DNA from: a virus
Direction: 5' to 3' (one strand)
Virus record (IMG/VR): IMGVR_UViG_3300024259_000152
Coordinates: 1 to 24,188 of that record
DNA length: 24,188 nt
Below are positions 1-4,912 of this stretch, piece by piece; the first letter of the stretch is position 1; the number at the start of each line of letters is the position of its first letter. The translations under genes were made by a program, and so were the position numbers. Below the pieces are notes generated by a model, which did not search any database, was not told the DNA's origin, and saw only the letters and a list, made by a program, of their open reading frames with translations.

Positions 1-51
1 AAGCGCGGTGCCAGGTGCATTCGGTGCGGCCTGCTCCACCAAGATTTCTAA
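1..51 (+). CDS. C-terminal end of a cassette ORF (partial)
   Basis: Frame 1 is open from the window edge and ends at TAA (49-51). The last 16 residues contain a CIRCG zinc-knuckle-like motif. The stop codon lies inside the TCTAAC motif that opens the following attC-like site, which is the usual arrangement for integron cassette genes. The protein cannot be identified from this fragment; the CxxC suggests a small zinc-binding C-terminus like that of the gene at 1366-1617. Confidence 0.5.
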   Translation, partial: KRGARCIRCGLLHQDF

Positions 52-130
52 CCAGACGTTCGACTTGACGCCTGGAAGTATGGAATTTCAACAACTTAAT
101 GGTGGAGGCGCAAGTCAACTCCACGTTAGC
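47..130 (+). other. attC-like cassette recombination site 1
   Basis: The site starts with TCTAAC (R''-like) and ends with GTTAGC (R'-like, 125-130). Inside, GACTTGACGCC (62-72) pairs with GGCGCAAGTC (107-116) with one extrahelical base, which is typical of attC sites. It separates the stop of the upstream ORF from the ribosome binding site of the gene at 148. The site is nearly identical to the one at 1273-1357. Confidence 0.75.
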
Positions 131-147
131 AACAAAGGAGATGACTC

Positions 148-516
148 ATGGAAGCAGAATCTATTAAATTAGTCCTTACCTATCTTGACAAAATCGCCGC
201 CAAAATTGGCACCACCGCTGAGCAGGTTTGGCCCTGGCTGATACGTCAGCAATATGTTGAGGCCATTTACCCGCTTGTTATCTTCGCAGTCTTCTGCGCG
301 GTATTGATTCCCGTTTTGATGTTTGTGGTGCGACATTGGCGCCCAGATTCGGGCTATTCAATATGTAGCTCAGACCATGAAGTCGTGTGGGGTTTTTCAT
401 GCATTGCATTGGCGATAGGCGCTTGTATTTCGCTCGCTGTTTTTTTGGGCGAGTTCGGAGATTTATTCAACCCCGAATACCAGGCGTTTATGCGGCTGCT
501 GTCCCTGGGAAAATAG
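148..516 (+). CDS. Small two-TM membrane protein, cassette gene
   Basis: A 122-residue protein of unknown function. The first 40 residues form an amphipathic, partly charged segment. Two hydrophobic stretches follow, at about residues 42-62 (AIYPLVIFAVFCAVLIPVLM) and 82-101 (FSCIALAIGACISLAVFLGE), so it should sit in the inner membrane. AAAGGAG lies 7-8 bases before the ATG. The gene starts 18 bases after the GTTAGC core of one attC-like site and ends just before the next. I do not recognise an enzymatic motif; small membrane proteins like this are common cargo of phages and integron cassettes. Confidence 0.85.
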   Translation: MEAESIKLVLTYLDKIAAKIGTTAEQVWPWLIRQQYVEAIYPLVIFAVFCAVLIPVLMFVVRHWRPDSGYSICSSDHEVVWGFSCIALAIGACISLAVFLGEFGDLFNPEYQAFMRLLSLGK

Positions 517-518
517 TT

Positions 519-600
519 GTTAACAATTCATTGGTGCTGAGCGGAAATATTCCGGGGTTATAGGAACTTCGGGACGCACCAGCACAATTCTACGTTATGA
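519..600 (+). other. attC-like cassette recombination site 2
   Basis: GTTAAC (519-524) opens the site and CGTTATGA (593-600) closes it. ATTGGTGCTGAGCG (530-543) pairs with CGCACCAGCACAAT (575-588) with single unpaired bases. The sequence is unrelated to site 1 apart from the core triplets, as expected for attC sites from different sources. The closing core GTTATG departs from the ideal GTTRRRY. Confidence 0.7.
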
Positions 601-607
601 GGATACC

Positions 608-1006
608 ATGACCAAACCAAAGGTTGTCGTTTTTTGTGGATCGTCTAAATTTGTAGACATTATGGCCGTCGCTGAATGGCTTGTCGAACGTGACGAGCTT
701 GCCATCACGATGGGGTTGAATTTGTTACCGTCTTGGTATCCAGATTGTCCCCCTGATCACCTGGCAGAGCATGAGGGGTGCGCCAAGGAAATGGATGAAT
801 TGCACCTACGTAAAATTGATTTGGCCGACGAGATTTTTGTTGTCGATTGGGATAATTACATAGGCGATAGCACTCGCGCTGAAATTGAGTACGCTGAAAA
901 AAACGGAAAGCAGGTTAGGTATTTCACAACGGATTTTATCGGTCAGCAAGTTTGTAAACTCATAACAATGCGCTACACAGGAGCGGAACCACTGGCGGAA
1001 AATTAA
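608..1006 (+). CDS. Nucleoside 2-deoxyribosyltransferase-like protein
   Basis: A 132-residue protein with a nucleoside deoxyribosyltransferase (NDT)/DUF4406-like Rossmann fold pattern. A beta strand leads into a glycine-rich turn (VVVFCGSSKF, residues 6-15). There is a central Asp-rich strand (DEIFVVDWDNYIGDS) and then TRAEIEYAEKNGKQV, where Glu92 lies at the place of the NDT nucleophile. In this superfamily the enzymes cleave or exchange N-glycosidic bonds of deoxynucleosides; whether this member is active cannot be told. GAGGATACC precedes the ATG. The gene fills one cassette between attC-like sites 2 and 3, and its TAA stop is part of ATTAAC of site 3. A role in nucleotide modification or salvage during infection is speculation. 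Confidence 0.8.
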   Translation: MTKPKVVVFCGSSKFVDIMAVAEWLVERDELAITMGLNLLPSWYPDCPPDHLAEHEGCAKEMDELHLRKIDLADEIFVVDWDNYIGDSTRAEIEYAEKNGKQVRYFTTDFIGQQVCKLITMRYTGAEPLAEN

Positions 1007-1047
1007 CACAAAATTTGGGTGGCCGCCCTGTGAGCTACCCGTTAGCC
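1002..1047 (+). other. attC-like cassette recombination site 3 (short)
   Basis: ATTAACA (1002-1008) contains the stop codon of the preceding gene, and GTTAGCC (1041-1047) closes the site. GGGTGGC pairs with GCTACCC around a 10-base loop, with one G-T wobble. At about 46 bp it is in the short class of attC sites. Confidence 0.6.
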
Positions 1048-1058
1048 GAGTATACATA

Positions 1059-1277
1059 ATGAGCATATCAACTACACTTATTGAAAAAATGGCAGACTAT
1101 GAGGCAAGCACCGGCATCAAGCCAGGTGCTATATATCTGGGAGAGCATGAAATGGCCCTTTTAAAAAAATGGGTTTATGTGACATTTGACCGCACCTTTC
1201 ACGTATCAGATGGCCCAGAATTTCATGGTGTAAAAGTCTTTAAAGTCTATGCTGACAGGCATGTTGGTATCGGCTAA
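1059..1277 (+). CDS. Hypothetical cassette protein, 72 aa
   Basis: A short soluble protein with the pattern IYLGEHEMALL near residues 25-35 and FHGVKVFKVYADRHVGIG at the C-terminus. This combination recurs in small phage proteins of unknown role, but I cannot name the family. ATG at 1059 has no clear Shine-Dalgarno (only CCGAG further upstream), as is frequent in cassettes. The stop TAA is embedded in GGCTAAC, the first core of attC-like site 4. Confidence 0.7.
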   Translation: MSISTTLIEKMADYEASTGIKPGAIYLGEHEMALLKKWVYVTFDRTFHVSDGPEFHGVKVFKVYADRHVGIG

Positions 1278-1357
1278 CCAGACGTTCGACTTGACGCCTG
1301 GAAGTATGGAATTTCAACAACTTATTGGTGGAGGCGCAAGTCAACTCCGCGTTGGGT
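1273..1357 (+). other. attC-like cassette recombination site 4 (near-copy of site 1)
   Basis: GCTAAC (1273-1278) opens and GTTGGGT (1351-1357) closes the site, the latter a perfect GTTRRRY. From the opening AACC to the closing CGTT it differs from site 1 at only two bases (T for A in the loop, G for A next to the closing core). The arms GACTTGACGCC and GGCGCAAGTC are the same. The repeat joins two unrelated cassettes, which is what shared attC families look like in an array. Confidence 0.75.
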
Positions 1358-1365
1358 ACTTAATT

Positions 1366-1617
1366 ATGCCAGATAAAGAATACTATTACTTTAGTACGTG
1401 GTTCGCCAAGGAACAAGGTCGGTTTCATTGCGGCCAGTTTAGCGATGAACAAATCGCTTTTTCCGCCTTCGTTGAGGGGGTACGTTTTAACAAAGAGCGT
1501 ACCCAACAATACAATCCAACCGACCAGCTACAACCCGGCGTTTCATGTGGGCATCCTGGCTGTTTGCACCACGTGAAACATCCGTGTGAAAAGTGCGGTA
1601 GAACCGCTGGCCGCTGA
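1366..1617 (+). CDS. Small zinc-ribbon-like cassette protein, 83 aa
   Basis: The reading frame extends upstream to 1249, but that part reads through attC-like site 4. The first ATG after the GTTGGGT core, at 1366, is the likely start (MPDKEYYYFS). No strong Shine-Dalgarno is present. The N-terminal two thirds is aromatic-rich (EYYYFSTWF, GRFHCGQF). The C-terminus has CGHPGCLHHVKHPCEKCGR, giving a C-x4-C followed by C-x2-C pattern suited to binding one zinc ion. Function unknown. The TGA stop is directly followed by TTTTAACGTTGG, a collapsed cassette boundary. Confidence 0.65.
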   Translation: MPDKEYYYFSTWFAKEQGRFHCGQFSDEQIAFSAFVEGVRFNKERTQQYNPTDQLQPGVSCGHPGCLHHVKHPCEKCGRTAGR

Positions 1618-1631
1618 TTTTAACGTTGGAG
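1618..1631 (+). other. Collapsed cassette boundary (AAC/GTT fused core)
   Basis: TTTTAACGTTGGAG lies directly after the TGA of one gene and 7 bases before the ATG of the next. It reads as an opening core (GATTTTAAC) joined directly to a closing core (GTTGGAG), without the hairpin arms of an attC site. The same GATTTTAAC opens the complete site near 4830. Confidence 0.5.
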
Positions 1632-1638
1632 GCTCAGA

Positions 1639-1854
1639 ATGGACTTAATTGAAGCATACTTTGATGCATGGTGGGAAGAAAAACGCGCAACTTTTGCCGA
1701 GCTTTCAACGATAGAGATAGCTCTTTTGGCCATGCGGGCTGGTATCGATTTTGGGGTGGCCCCATACCGTCAACGCCTCCAACAAGACGCTGCCCTTGAT
1801 GTCGCAAAGTCCAGCGGTTCGCCAAGTTCCGGGGCTAAAGAAGGTAATCAATAA
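1639..1854 (+). CDS. Hypothetical cassette protein, 71 aa
   Basis: A 71-residue, mostly helical-looking protein starting MDLIEAYFDAWWEEKRA. The acidic, aromatic N-terminal helix is followed by a short hydrophobic stretch (TIEIALLAMRAGIDFGV) and a polar Ser/Gly-rich tail. GGAGG lies 6 bases before the ATG, right within the collapsed boundary. No known domain is recognised. It ends with TAA immediately before TTTAAC of attC-like site 5. Confidence 0.65.
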   Translation: MDLIEAYFDAWWEEKRATFAELSTIEIALLAMRAGIDFGVAPYRQRLQQDAALDVAKSSGSPSSGAKEGNQ

Positions 1855-1894
1855 TTTAACGTGTGGAGCAGCACAAGAGAGCTTCACGTTACAC
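1855..1894 (+). other. attC-like cassette recombination site 5 (short)
   Basis: TTTAAC (1855-1860) and GTTACAC (1888-1894) are the outer cores. AACGTGTGGAGC (1858-1869) pairs with GCTTCACGTT (1881-1890), with two extra bases and a wobble. At about 40 bp it is the shortest site with arms in this window. Confidence 0.6.
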
Positions 1895-1911
1895 AGCAAG
1901 GGAGTAAATCA

Positions 1912-2193
1912 ATGAAAAAGATCCTTGCAAGTATTATGATTGTCGTTTTTTTATCCCTCGCCGCCGGATGTGGCGACACTAAAACCATAAAGGGTGTTGA
2001 ATATGACACCTATGGATTATTTAACAAAGACGATAATCGCAACCCAGACGTAAAGTACCGTCTCGTTATCGGAAATATTATTTGGAGCGTTATCCTGGTT
2101 GAAACCATCATTGCCCCAATATACTTTCTGGGCTTTTCATTGTACGAGCCGGTCGGGGTCAAAGATAGTTCCGAACCAAAGGGTGCTGTGTAA
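1912..2193 (+). CDS. Small lipoprotein, cassette gene
   Basis: A 93-residue protein beginning MKKILASIMIVVFLSLAAGC, a signal peptide with a lipobox (LAAGC) that places Cys20 as the lipidated residue. The mature part has the VEYDTYGLFNKDDNRNPDV segment and a second hydrophobic segment at about residues 52-78 (IIWSVILVETIIAPIYFLGF), so it is likely a lipid-anchored protein that also spans or dips into the membrane. The frame opens at 1861, but GGGAG before the ATG at 1912 and the signal peptide fix the start. Proteins of this pattern occur in phages and accessory regions with no assigned role; a surface or exclusion role for the lysogen is conceivable but unproven. The TAA stop is part of GTGTAAC of site 6. 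Confidence 0.8.
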   Translation: MKKILASIMIVVFLSLAAGCGDTKTIKGVEYDTYGLFNKDDNRNPDVKYRLVIGNIIWSVILVETIIAPIYFLGFSLYEPVGVKDSSEPKGAV

Positions 2194-2294
2194 CAATGCG
2201 CTCGTGACCGACCGCAGTTCCTAAGCGGTTTGATATGGGGATGTCAATATTAACCGGTCGCTGCAATTCGCGGCGGCACAGCTTTTCGTTCTAC
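2188..2294 (+). other. attC-like cassette recombination site 6 (long)
   Basis: GTGTAAC (2188-2194) opens the site and CGTTCTAC (2287-2294) closes it. GCTCGTGACCGACCGC near 2200-2215 pairs imperfectly with GCGGCGGCACAGC near 2270-2282. An internal hairpin ACCGC/GCGGT is at 2211-2229. At about 107 bp it resembles the long attC class. The closing core departs from GTTRRRY, so confidence is lower. Confidence 0.5.
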
Positions 2295-2312
2295 ACCTTC
2301 GAGGAATTAACA

Positions 2313-2513
2313 ATGTCTGAAACAGATGAGTTTGGTTACCATGAGGTTTTGCACACCGCATCGATTTTTGTTGATATGTGGGTAGATCATATCTGTTCTC
2401 ATGGTGCCGTCAAAGAATCCAAGGCCCTGAAACCTGCCGCCATCAAGATCGCCAAGGCAATGGGTGATTTTTATCAGATTGCCGGTGGCGCTATTGAGCA
2501 GAAATTCCACTGA
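2313..2513 (+). CDS. Hypothetical cassette protein, 66 aa
   Basis: The frame is open from 2235, but the upstream part lies in attC-like site 6. ATG at 2313 with GAGGAATTAAC in front is the likely start (MSETDEFGYHEVLHTASIFV). The protein looks like a small helical bundle, with HTASIFVDMWVDHI, then a Lys-rich middle, then KIAKAMGDFYQIAG. No catalytic motif is seen and I do not recognise the family. The TGA stop is followed directly by TTTTTACGTTGAGAGG, the second collapsed boundary. Confidence 0.7.
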   Translation: MSETDEFGYHEVLHTASIFVDMWVDHICSHGAVKESKALKPAAIKIAKAMGDFYQIAGGAIEQKFH

Positions 2514-2527
2514 TTTTTACGTTGAGA
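2514..2527 (+). other. Collapsed cassette boundary, second copy
   Basis: TTTTTACGTTGAGA follows the TGA stop directly and overlaps the ribosome binding site of the next gene. It is a near match to the boundary at 1618-1631 (TGATTTTWACGTTGRRRGG in both), again with no hairpin arms. Confidence 0.45.
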
Positions 2528-2536
2528 GGATTGGTC

Positions 2537-2797
2537 GTGAATGAAATTGTCGGAGCAAAAATCGGGTCAATCATCACAAATAACACAGCGATGATTGCCG
2601 CCGCAGTCAAGGGCAATACTATTTCGGAGTTTATAGACCGAGACCGTATGCAATTTATGTCTTCGCTCGATCTCGGGCAACGGTGGGACAATATGGCAAA
2701 CTCAAAAACATTATTCCTGATGGATGAAAATGGAAAAATACACCCACCCAACAACGCCATAAAACCGACCGGGGATAAACCGGGGGCTGGCGTTTAA
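2537..2797 (+). CDS. Hypothetical cassette protein, 86 aa
   Basis: I prefer the GTG at 2537 (MNEIVGAKIGSIITNNTAMI), because GAGAGG lies about 8 bases upstream. The TTG at 2522 is inside the boundary core. The N-terminal half is Ile/Ala-rich and could be a membrane-associated or helical segment. The C-terminus is polar and ends in a Gly/Pro-rich tail. No family is recognised. The TAA stop is followed by TTTAAAC of attC-like site 7. Confidence 0.65.
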   Translation: MNEIVGAKIGSIITNNTAMIAAAVKGNTISEFIDRDRMQFMSSLDLGQRWDNMANSKTLFLMDENGKIHPPNNAIKPTGDKPGAGV

Positions 2798-2846
2798 TTT
2801 AAACAGTGCAGCGTCCTACCGTCGGTGGGTTATGGCCACGTTGCAT
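2798..2846 (+). other. attC-like cassette recombination site 7 (short)
   Basis: TTTAAAC (2798-2804) and GTTGCAT (2840-2846) are the outer cores. GTG (2806-2808) faces CAC (2837-2839), and an inner hairpin CCTACC/GGTGGG closes on a 3-base loop with one wobble. At about 49 bp it is short and divergent. It is the last such site before the integrase gene. Confidence 0.5.
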
Positions 2847-2915
2847 ATGACTGTAATAAAATTAAATCAGGAGTTGGTGGCAATAAGAAAGCCGCACTTA
2901 GCCTTTAGAGGATAA
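2847..2915 (+). CDS. Possible 22-codon leader ORF of the integrase
   Basis: ATG at 2847 opens a 22-residue frame (MTVIKLNQELVAIRKPHLAF...) that ends at TAA 2913-2915, four bases before the integrase TTG and overlapping its AGAGGA binding site. No Shine-Dalgarno precedes it. It could couple translation of int or be chance. Confidence 0.2.
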   Translation: MTVIKLNQELVAIRKPHLAFRG

Positions 2916-2918
2916 AAT

Positions 2919-4100
2919 TTGACAGCACAGCCCGCCATAAGATATAGCGCCTCCCAAGGGGGTGCTGTCGTGAATAAGGGATCTTACTGGCGAATGCCAG
3001 ACGGGCGCTATGTGGTGGGCTACTATTGGCAGGGGAAACAGTGGAAGATCACGCGGTATAATGGCGAACCGATTTGGCATGAATCAATTGCGGTTAAGTG
3101 CCGGTCAGCTTTGCAGGCCAGGGAAGAACAGCACAAAAAGGGCCTTTGTCAATTCCGCATCGAAGAATTTACCGGCAATGGCTGGACGGATGTTCTTGAA
3201 TATTATGAACAATGGATGCAGGAAGTCATTGAACCGAAGCGGAGACCGGCCACAATCAAGGGGTATTGGTCATATTACCGGACTTGGATCAAGCCTTTTT
3301 TTAATCAAAACCCCGTCCGACTCCATGAAATCCAGCTTGACACCCTAACCAAACTTCTGAACTTCATCACCCTCTCCGGGAAGGGCAAATATAATGTTAT
3401 GAACGCCCTTCATTCCATGATGGATTACGCATGGCGGTCAAGGCGGATTCCTGAAATGCCGCCATTCCCTAAGAAGGAAGACTACAACATAGTAATCCCG
3501 ACAATCAAATGGCTATCGGGAGAACGCCAGATGGCCGTTATCAACGCCATACCGGAAATCCATAGGCCCATATTTCTTTGGCTTAAATATCATTACAGGC
3601 GACCGTCTGAGGCGTGTGCGCTTATGTGGGAGGATTACGATGCCATCAATGGAGTCTTTGTTATTAGACGAGCTGTGTCAGCTCGGAAAATTATCAAATC
3701 AACTAAAACAGGCGTTGAACACGTCACCCCGTGTCACCCAGAATACCGGTCTTTTATTAATGGAAATGTCGGAAAAGTTGGCTCTCATATCTTCACAAAC
3801 CCTGCGGCACGTCGTTCGTCAAAACGATATACTGGTGAAAGCCTTAACCGGATTTGGCGTAAAGCCTGCCGACTTATGGGCGAATCAATTGACCTTTACA
3901 GCGGCCTCAAGCATTCCCAATGCAGCCAAGACATCAACGAAAGGGGCTTGACGATATACGATGTGCAGGCTTTAACCGACCACGCAAGGCTTGAATCGGT
4001 GCGCCGGTATGCCAAGGTTTCGGTGGCTCGGAAATTGGAGTTGATGAGTAGGACTACTAAGAAACTACCAAGCCTGAAAATTGTAGGGGATAATGATTAA
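2919..4100 (+). CDS. int: Phage-type tyrosine integrase
   Basis: A 393-residue site-specific recombinase. Residues 20-80 form an arm-DNA-binding-like domain (GSYWRMPDGRYVVGYYWQGK). Residues 85-175 form the SAM-like core-binding domain. The catalytic domain has Arg228 (RRPSEACAL), a likely catalytic Lys263, His355 and the nucleophile Tyr364 (DHARLESVRRYAKV). Box II is unusual: the expected HxxR reads SGLK (328-331) before His332. Start TTG has AGAGGA upstream; GTG at 2970 is an alternative matching the usual family N-terminus. It lacks the extra helix motif of integron IntI proteins as far as I can see, so it should mediate phage integration at the adjacent attP, not cassette exchange. Its 3' end contains two arm-like repeats. 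Confidence 0.9.
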   Translation: MTAQPAIRYSASQGGAVVNKGSYWRMPDGRYVVGYYWQGKQWKITRYNGEPIWHESIAVKCRSALQAREEQHKKGLCQFRIEEFTGNGWTDVLEYYEQWMQEVIEPKRRPATIKGYWSYYRTWIKPFFNQNPVRLHEIQLDTLTKLLNFITLSGKGKYNVMNALHSMMDYAWRSRRIPEMPPFPKKEDYNIVIPTIKWLSGERQMAVINAIPEIHRPIFLWLKYHYRRPSEACALMWEDYDAINGVFVIRRAVSARKIIKSTKTGVEHVTPCHPEYRSFINGNVGKVGSHIFTNPAARRSSKRYTGESLNRIWRKACRLMGESIDLYSGLKHSQCSQDINERGLTIYDVQALTDHARLESVRRYAKVSVARKLELMSRTTKKLPSLKIVGDND

Positions 4101-4246
4101 TATATTCAACAGCTTAAAACGCCCTGCTTGGTTTCGATTCCCATGCACTTCCGCCATTTTCCCCTTTTATTTCGGCACCTTATCTATATTCTCAACCCCA
4201 AAAAACTACCATAAAACTACTAAGTTTTTAATCGGTTTGGTAGTAT
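4053..4246 (+). other. attP region with arm-type repeats on both sides of the core
   Basis: ACTACTAAG (4053-4061) and AACTACCAAG (4063-4072) lie in the last codons of int. AACTACCAT (4204-4212), AACTACTAAG (4215-4224) and the inverted TTGGTAGTAT (4237-4246) lie to the right. They flank the tRNA-like core at 4133-4156. Integrase arm sites on both sides fit an intact phage attachment site; a prophage junction would keep only one arm. AT-rich sequence between arms and core could hold bend-protein sites. Whether Int binds these repeats is inferred from layout only. Confidence 0.65.
4133..4156 (+). other. Attachment core resembling the 3' end of tRNA-Sec
   Basis: TTCGATT is a canonical T-loop, followed by CCCAT (T-stem 3' strand), GCACTTCC, G and CCA. 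Between the T-stem and the terminal CCA there are 8 acceptor bases plus the discriminator, where ordinary tRNAs have 7. Bacterial tRNA-Sec has 8, and E. coli selC also ends in CTTCCGCCA. The 5' part of the tRNA is absent and the base before TTCGATT no longer pairs, so this is a core copy, not a tRNA gene. Confidence 0.6.
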
Positions 4247-4287
4247 CATTCTCAGGCGGATTGGGTCAAGCGTTGATGGGGGAGCAC

Positions 4288-4302
4288 AGCGTTCGGGACG
4301 CT
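4288..4302 (+). other. Small hairpin between attP and the next gene
   Basis: AGCGT and ACGCT are perfect inverted repeats around a TCGGG loop. A competing pairing uses AAGCGT at 4268-4273 with ACGCTT at 4298-4303. No T-run follows. The rest of 4157-4329 holds attP arms and AT-rich sequence, with no convincing gene. Confidence 0.35.
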
Positions 4303-4329
4303 TATGTACGAATTTGAAAGGGGCCAATA

Positions 4330-4524
4330 ATGACAAGAGATAAAACCAAGGTGGGTGATACCGTCTGCGTGAATTTCAATAACGTGCAACATACGCTATC
4401 TTCAGCGGCAACGGTACTGCATGTACCCTGTAATACGGGCGATAGTTGGCAATTTAGGGACATAGGGGCTTGGACTATTCACTATGTTTCTGAGGGGTGT
4501 ACTGTTACCAAGATTGGGGAATAA
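4330..4524 (+). CDS. Hypothetical cassette/moron protein, 64 aa
   Basis: A compact 64-residue protein (KVGDTVCVNFNNVQHTLSSA, then GDSWQFRD, then IHYVSEGCTVTK). The pattern suggests a small all-beta barrel, and the VGDTV...YVSEGCTVTK signature recurs in accessory genes of phages, but no function is known to me. GAAAGGGGCC precedes the ATG. It is the first gene right of attP, in the same orientation as int, and ends in the opening core of attC-like site 8. Confidence 0.75.
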   Translation: MTRDKTKVGDTVCVNFNNVQHTLSSAATVLHVPCNTGDSWQFRDIGAWTIHYVSEGCTVTKIGE

Positions 4525-4571
4525 AACTGAGTTTGGTTCGCCAAACTTTCCATCTACTGACACTGTTATGT
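4519..4571 (+). other. attC-like site 8 with a strong hairpin
   Basis: The TAA stop and AAAAC (4523-4527) open the site and GTTATGT (4565-4571) closes it. AGTTTGG (4530-4536) pairs perfectly with CCAAACT (4541-4547) over a TTCG loop. The hairpin sits off-centre, and TTTCC follows it, so a weak terminator is an alternative reading. Confidence 0.45.
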
Positions 4572-4585
4572 TTGAGGTGAAAATA

Positions 4586-4804
4586 ATGTTGCAAGAGACA
4601 TCAGAAGATTTCGAAGAATGCGAGGCTATAATGAGATCAATTTTGACCGAACAAGAAAAGGCGGCACTAACCCAGCGTCCTATATGGTCGCTTGGTCCAC
4701 CTCAAAGAGAAAGTTATTTGTTTCCCGCGACTTACGCTCGCGGTATGAAAGATTATGCAAAAAGAGTGATTAAACATAACAAATCACTGGACGCGGAGCG
4801 GTAA
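4586..4804 (+). CDS. Hypothetical cassette/moron protein, 72 aa
   Basis: ATG at 4586 is preceded by GAGGTGAAAATA and gives MLQETSEDFEECEAIMRSIL. An upstream in-frame ATG at 4568 lies inside the GTTATG core and has no binding site. The product is a charged, probably helical protein, acidic in its first third and basic towards the end (YAKRVIKHNKSLDAER). No domain is recognised. It is the last plus-strand gene before the convergent phage late genes. Confidence 0.65.
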   Translation: MLQETSEDFEECEAIMRSILTEQEKAALTQRPIWSLGPPQRESYLFPATYARGMKDYAKRVIKHNKSLDAER

Positions 4805-4826
4805 TATACCGGGGTTTCCGTGAAGT

Positions 4827-4877
4827 TGATTTTAACTCGGGTAGGGTAACGCCGCCCGGTCAGTTCAAACGTTATCG
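4827..4877 (+). other. attC-like cassette recombination site 9
   Basis: GATTTTAAC (4828-4836) opens and GTTATCG (4871-4877) closes the site. AACTCGGGTAGGG pairs with CCGCCCGGTCAGTT with two unpaired bases. It marks the right end of the cassette-like region, 36 bases before the 3' end of the minus-strand late genes. A separate CGGTA/TACCG hairpin lies at the end of the preceding gene (4799-4811). Confidence 0.55.
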
Positions 4878-4891
4878 CGCCAAAAACAGGC

Positions 4892-4906
4892 TTAACAACG
4901 TGTTAA
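4892..4906. repeat. Inverted repeat between convergent genes
   Basis: TTAACA and TGTTAA are perfect inverted repeats around ACG, between the last cassette site and the end of the late operon. It lacks a T-run, so it is at best a weak terminator. It also resembles an isolated AAC/GTT core. Confidence 0.3.
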
Positions 4907-4912
4907 TAACAA

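Noticed and set aside
1249-1365. Upstream extension of the zinc-ribbon cassette gene
   Set aside because: The extension reads through an attC-like site that is repeated at 47-130 next to a different gene.
4133-4156. A complete tRNA gene
   Set aside because: Only the T-loop to CCA part exists; upstream bases give no anticodon or D arm and the last T-stem pair is broken.
4093-4317. A 74-codon plus-strand frame across attP
   Set aside because: It runs through the tRNA-like core and arm repeats, has no binding site and no protein-like pattern.
1-4880. Inverted repeats as ordinary moron terminators
   Set aside because: Most lack a T-run, and the paired AAC and GTT cores with stop codons inside them fit cassette sites better; the one at 4530-4547 remains ambiguous.
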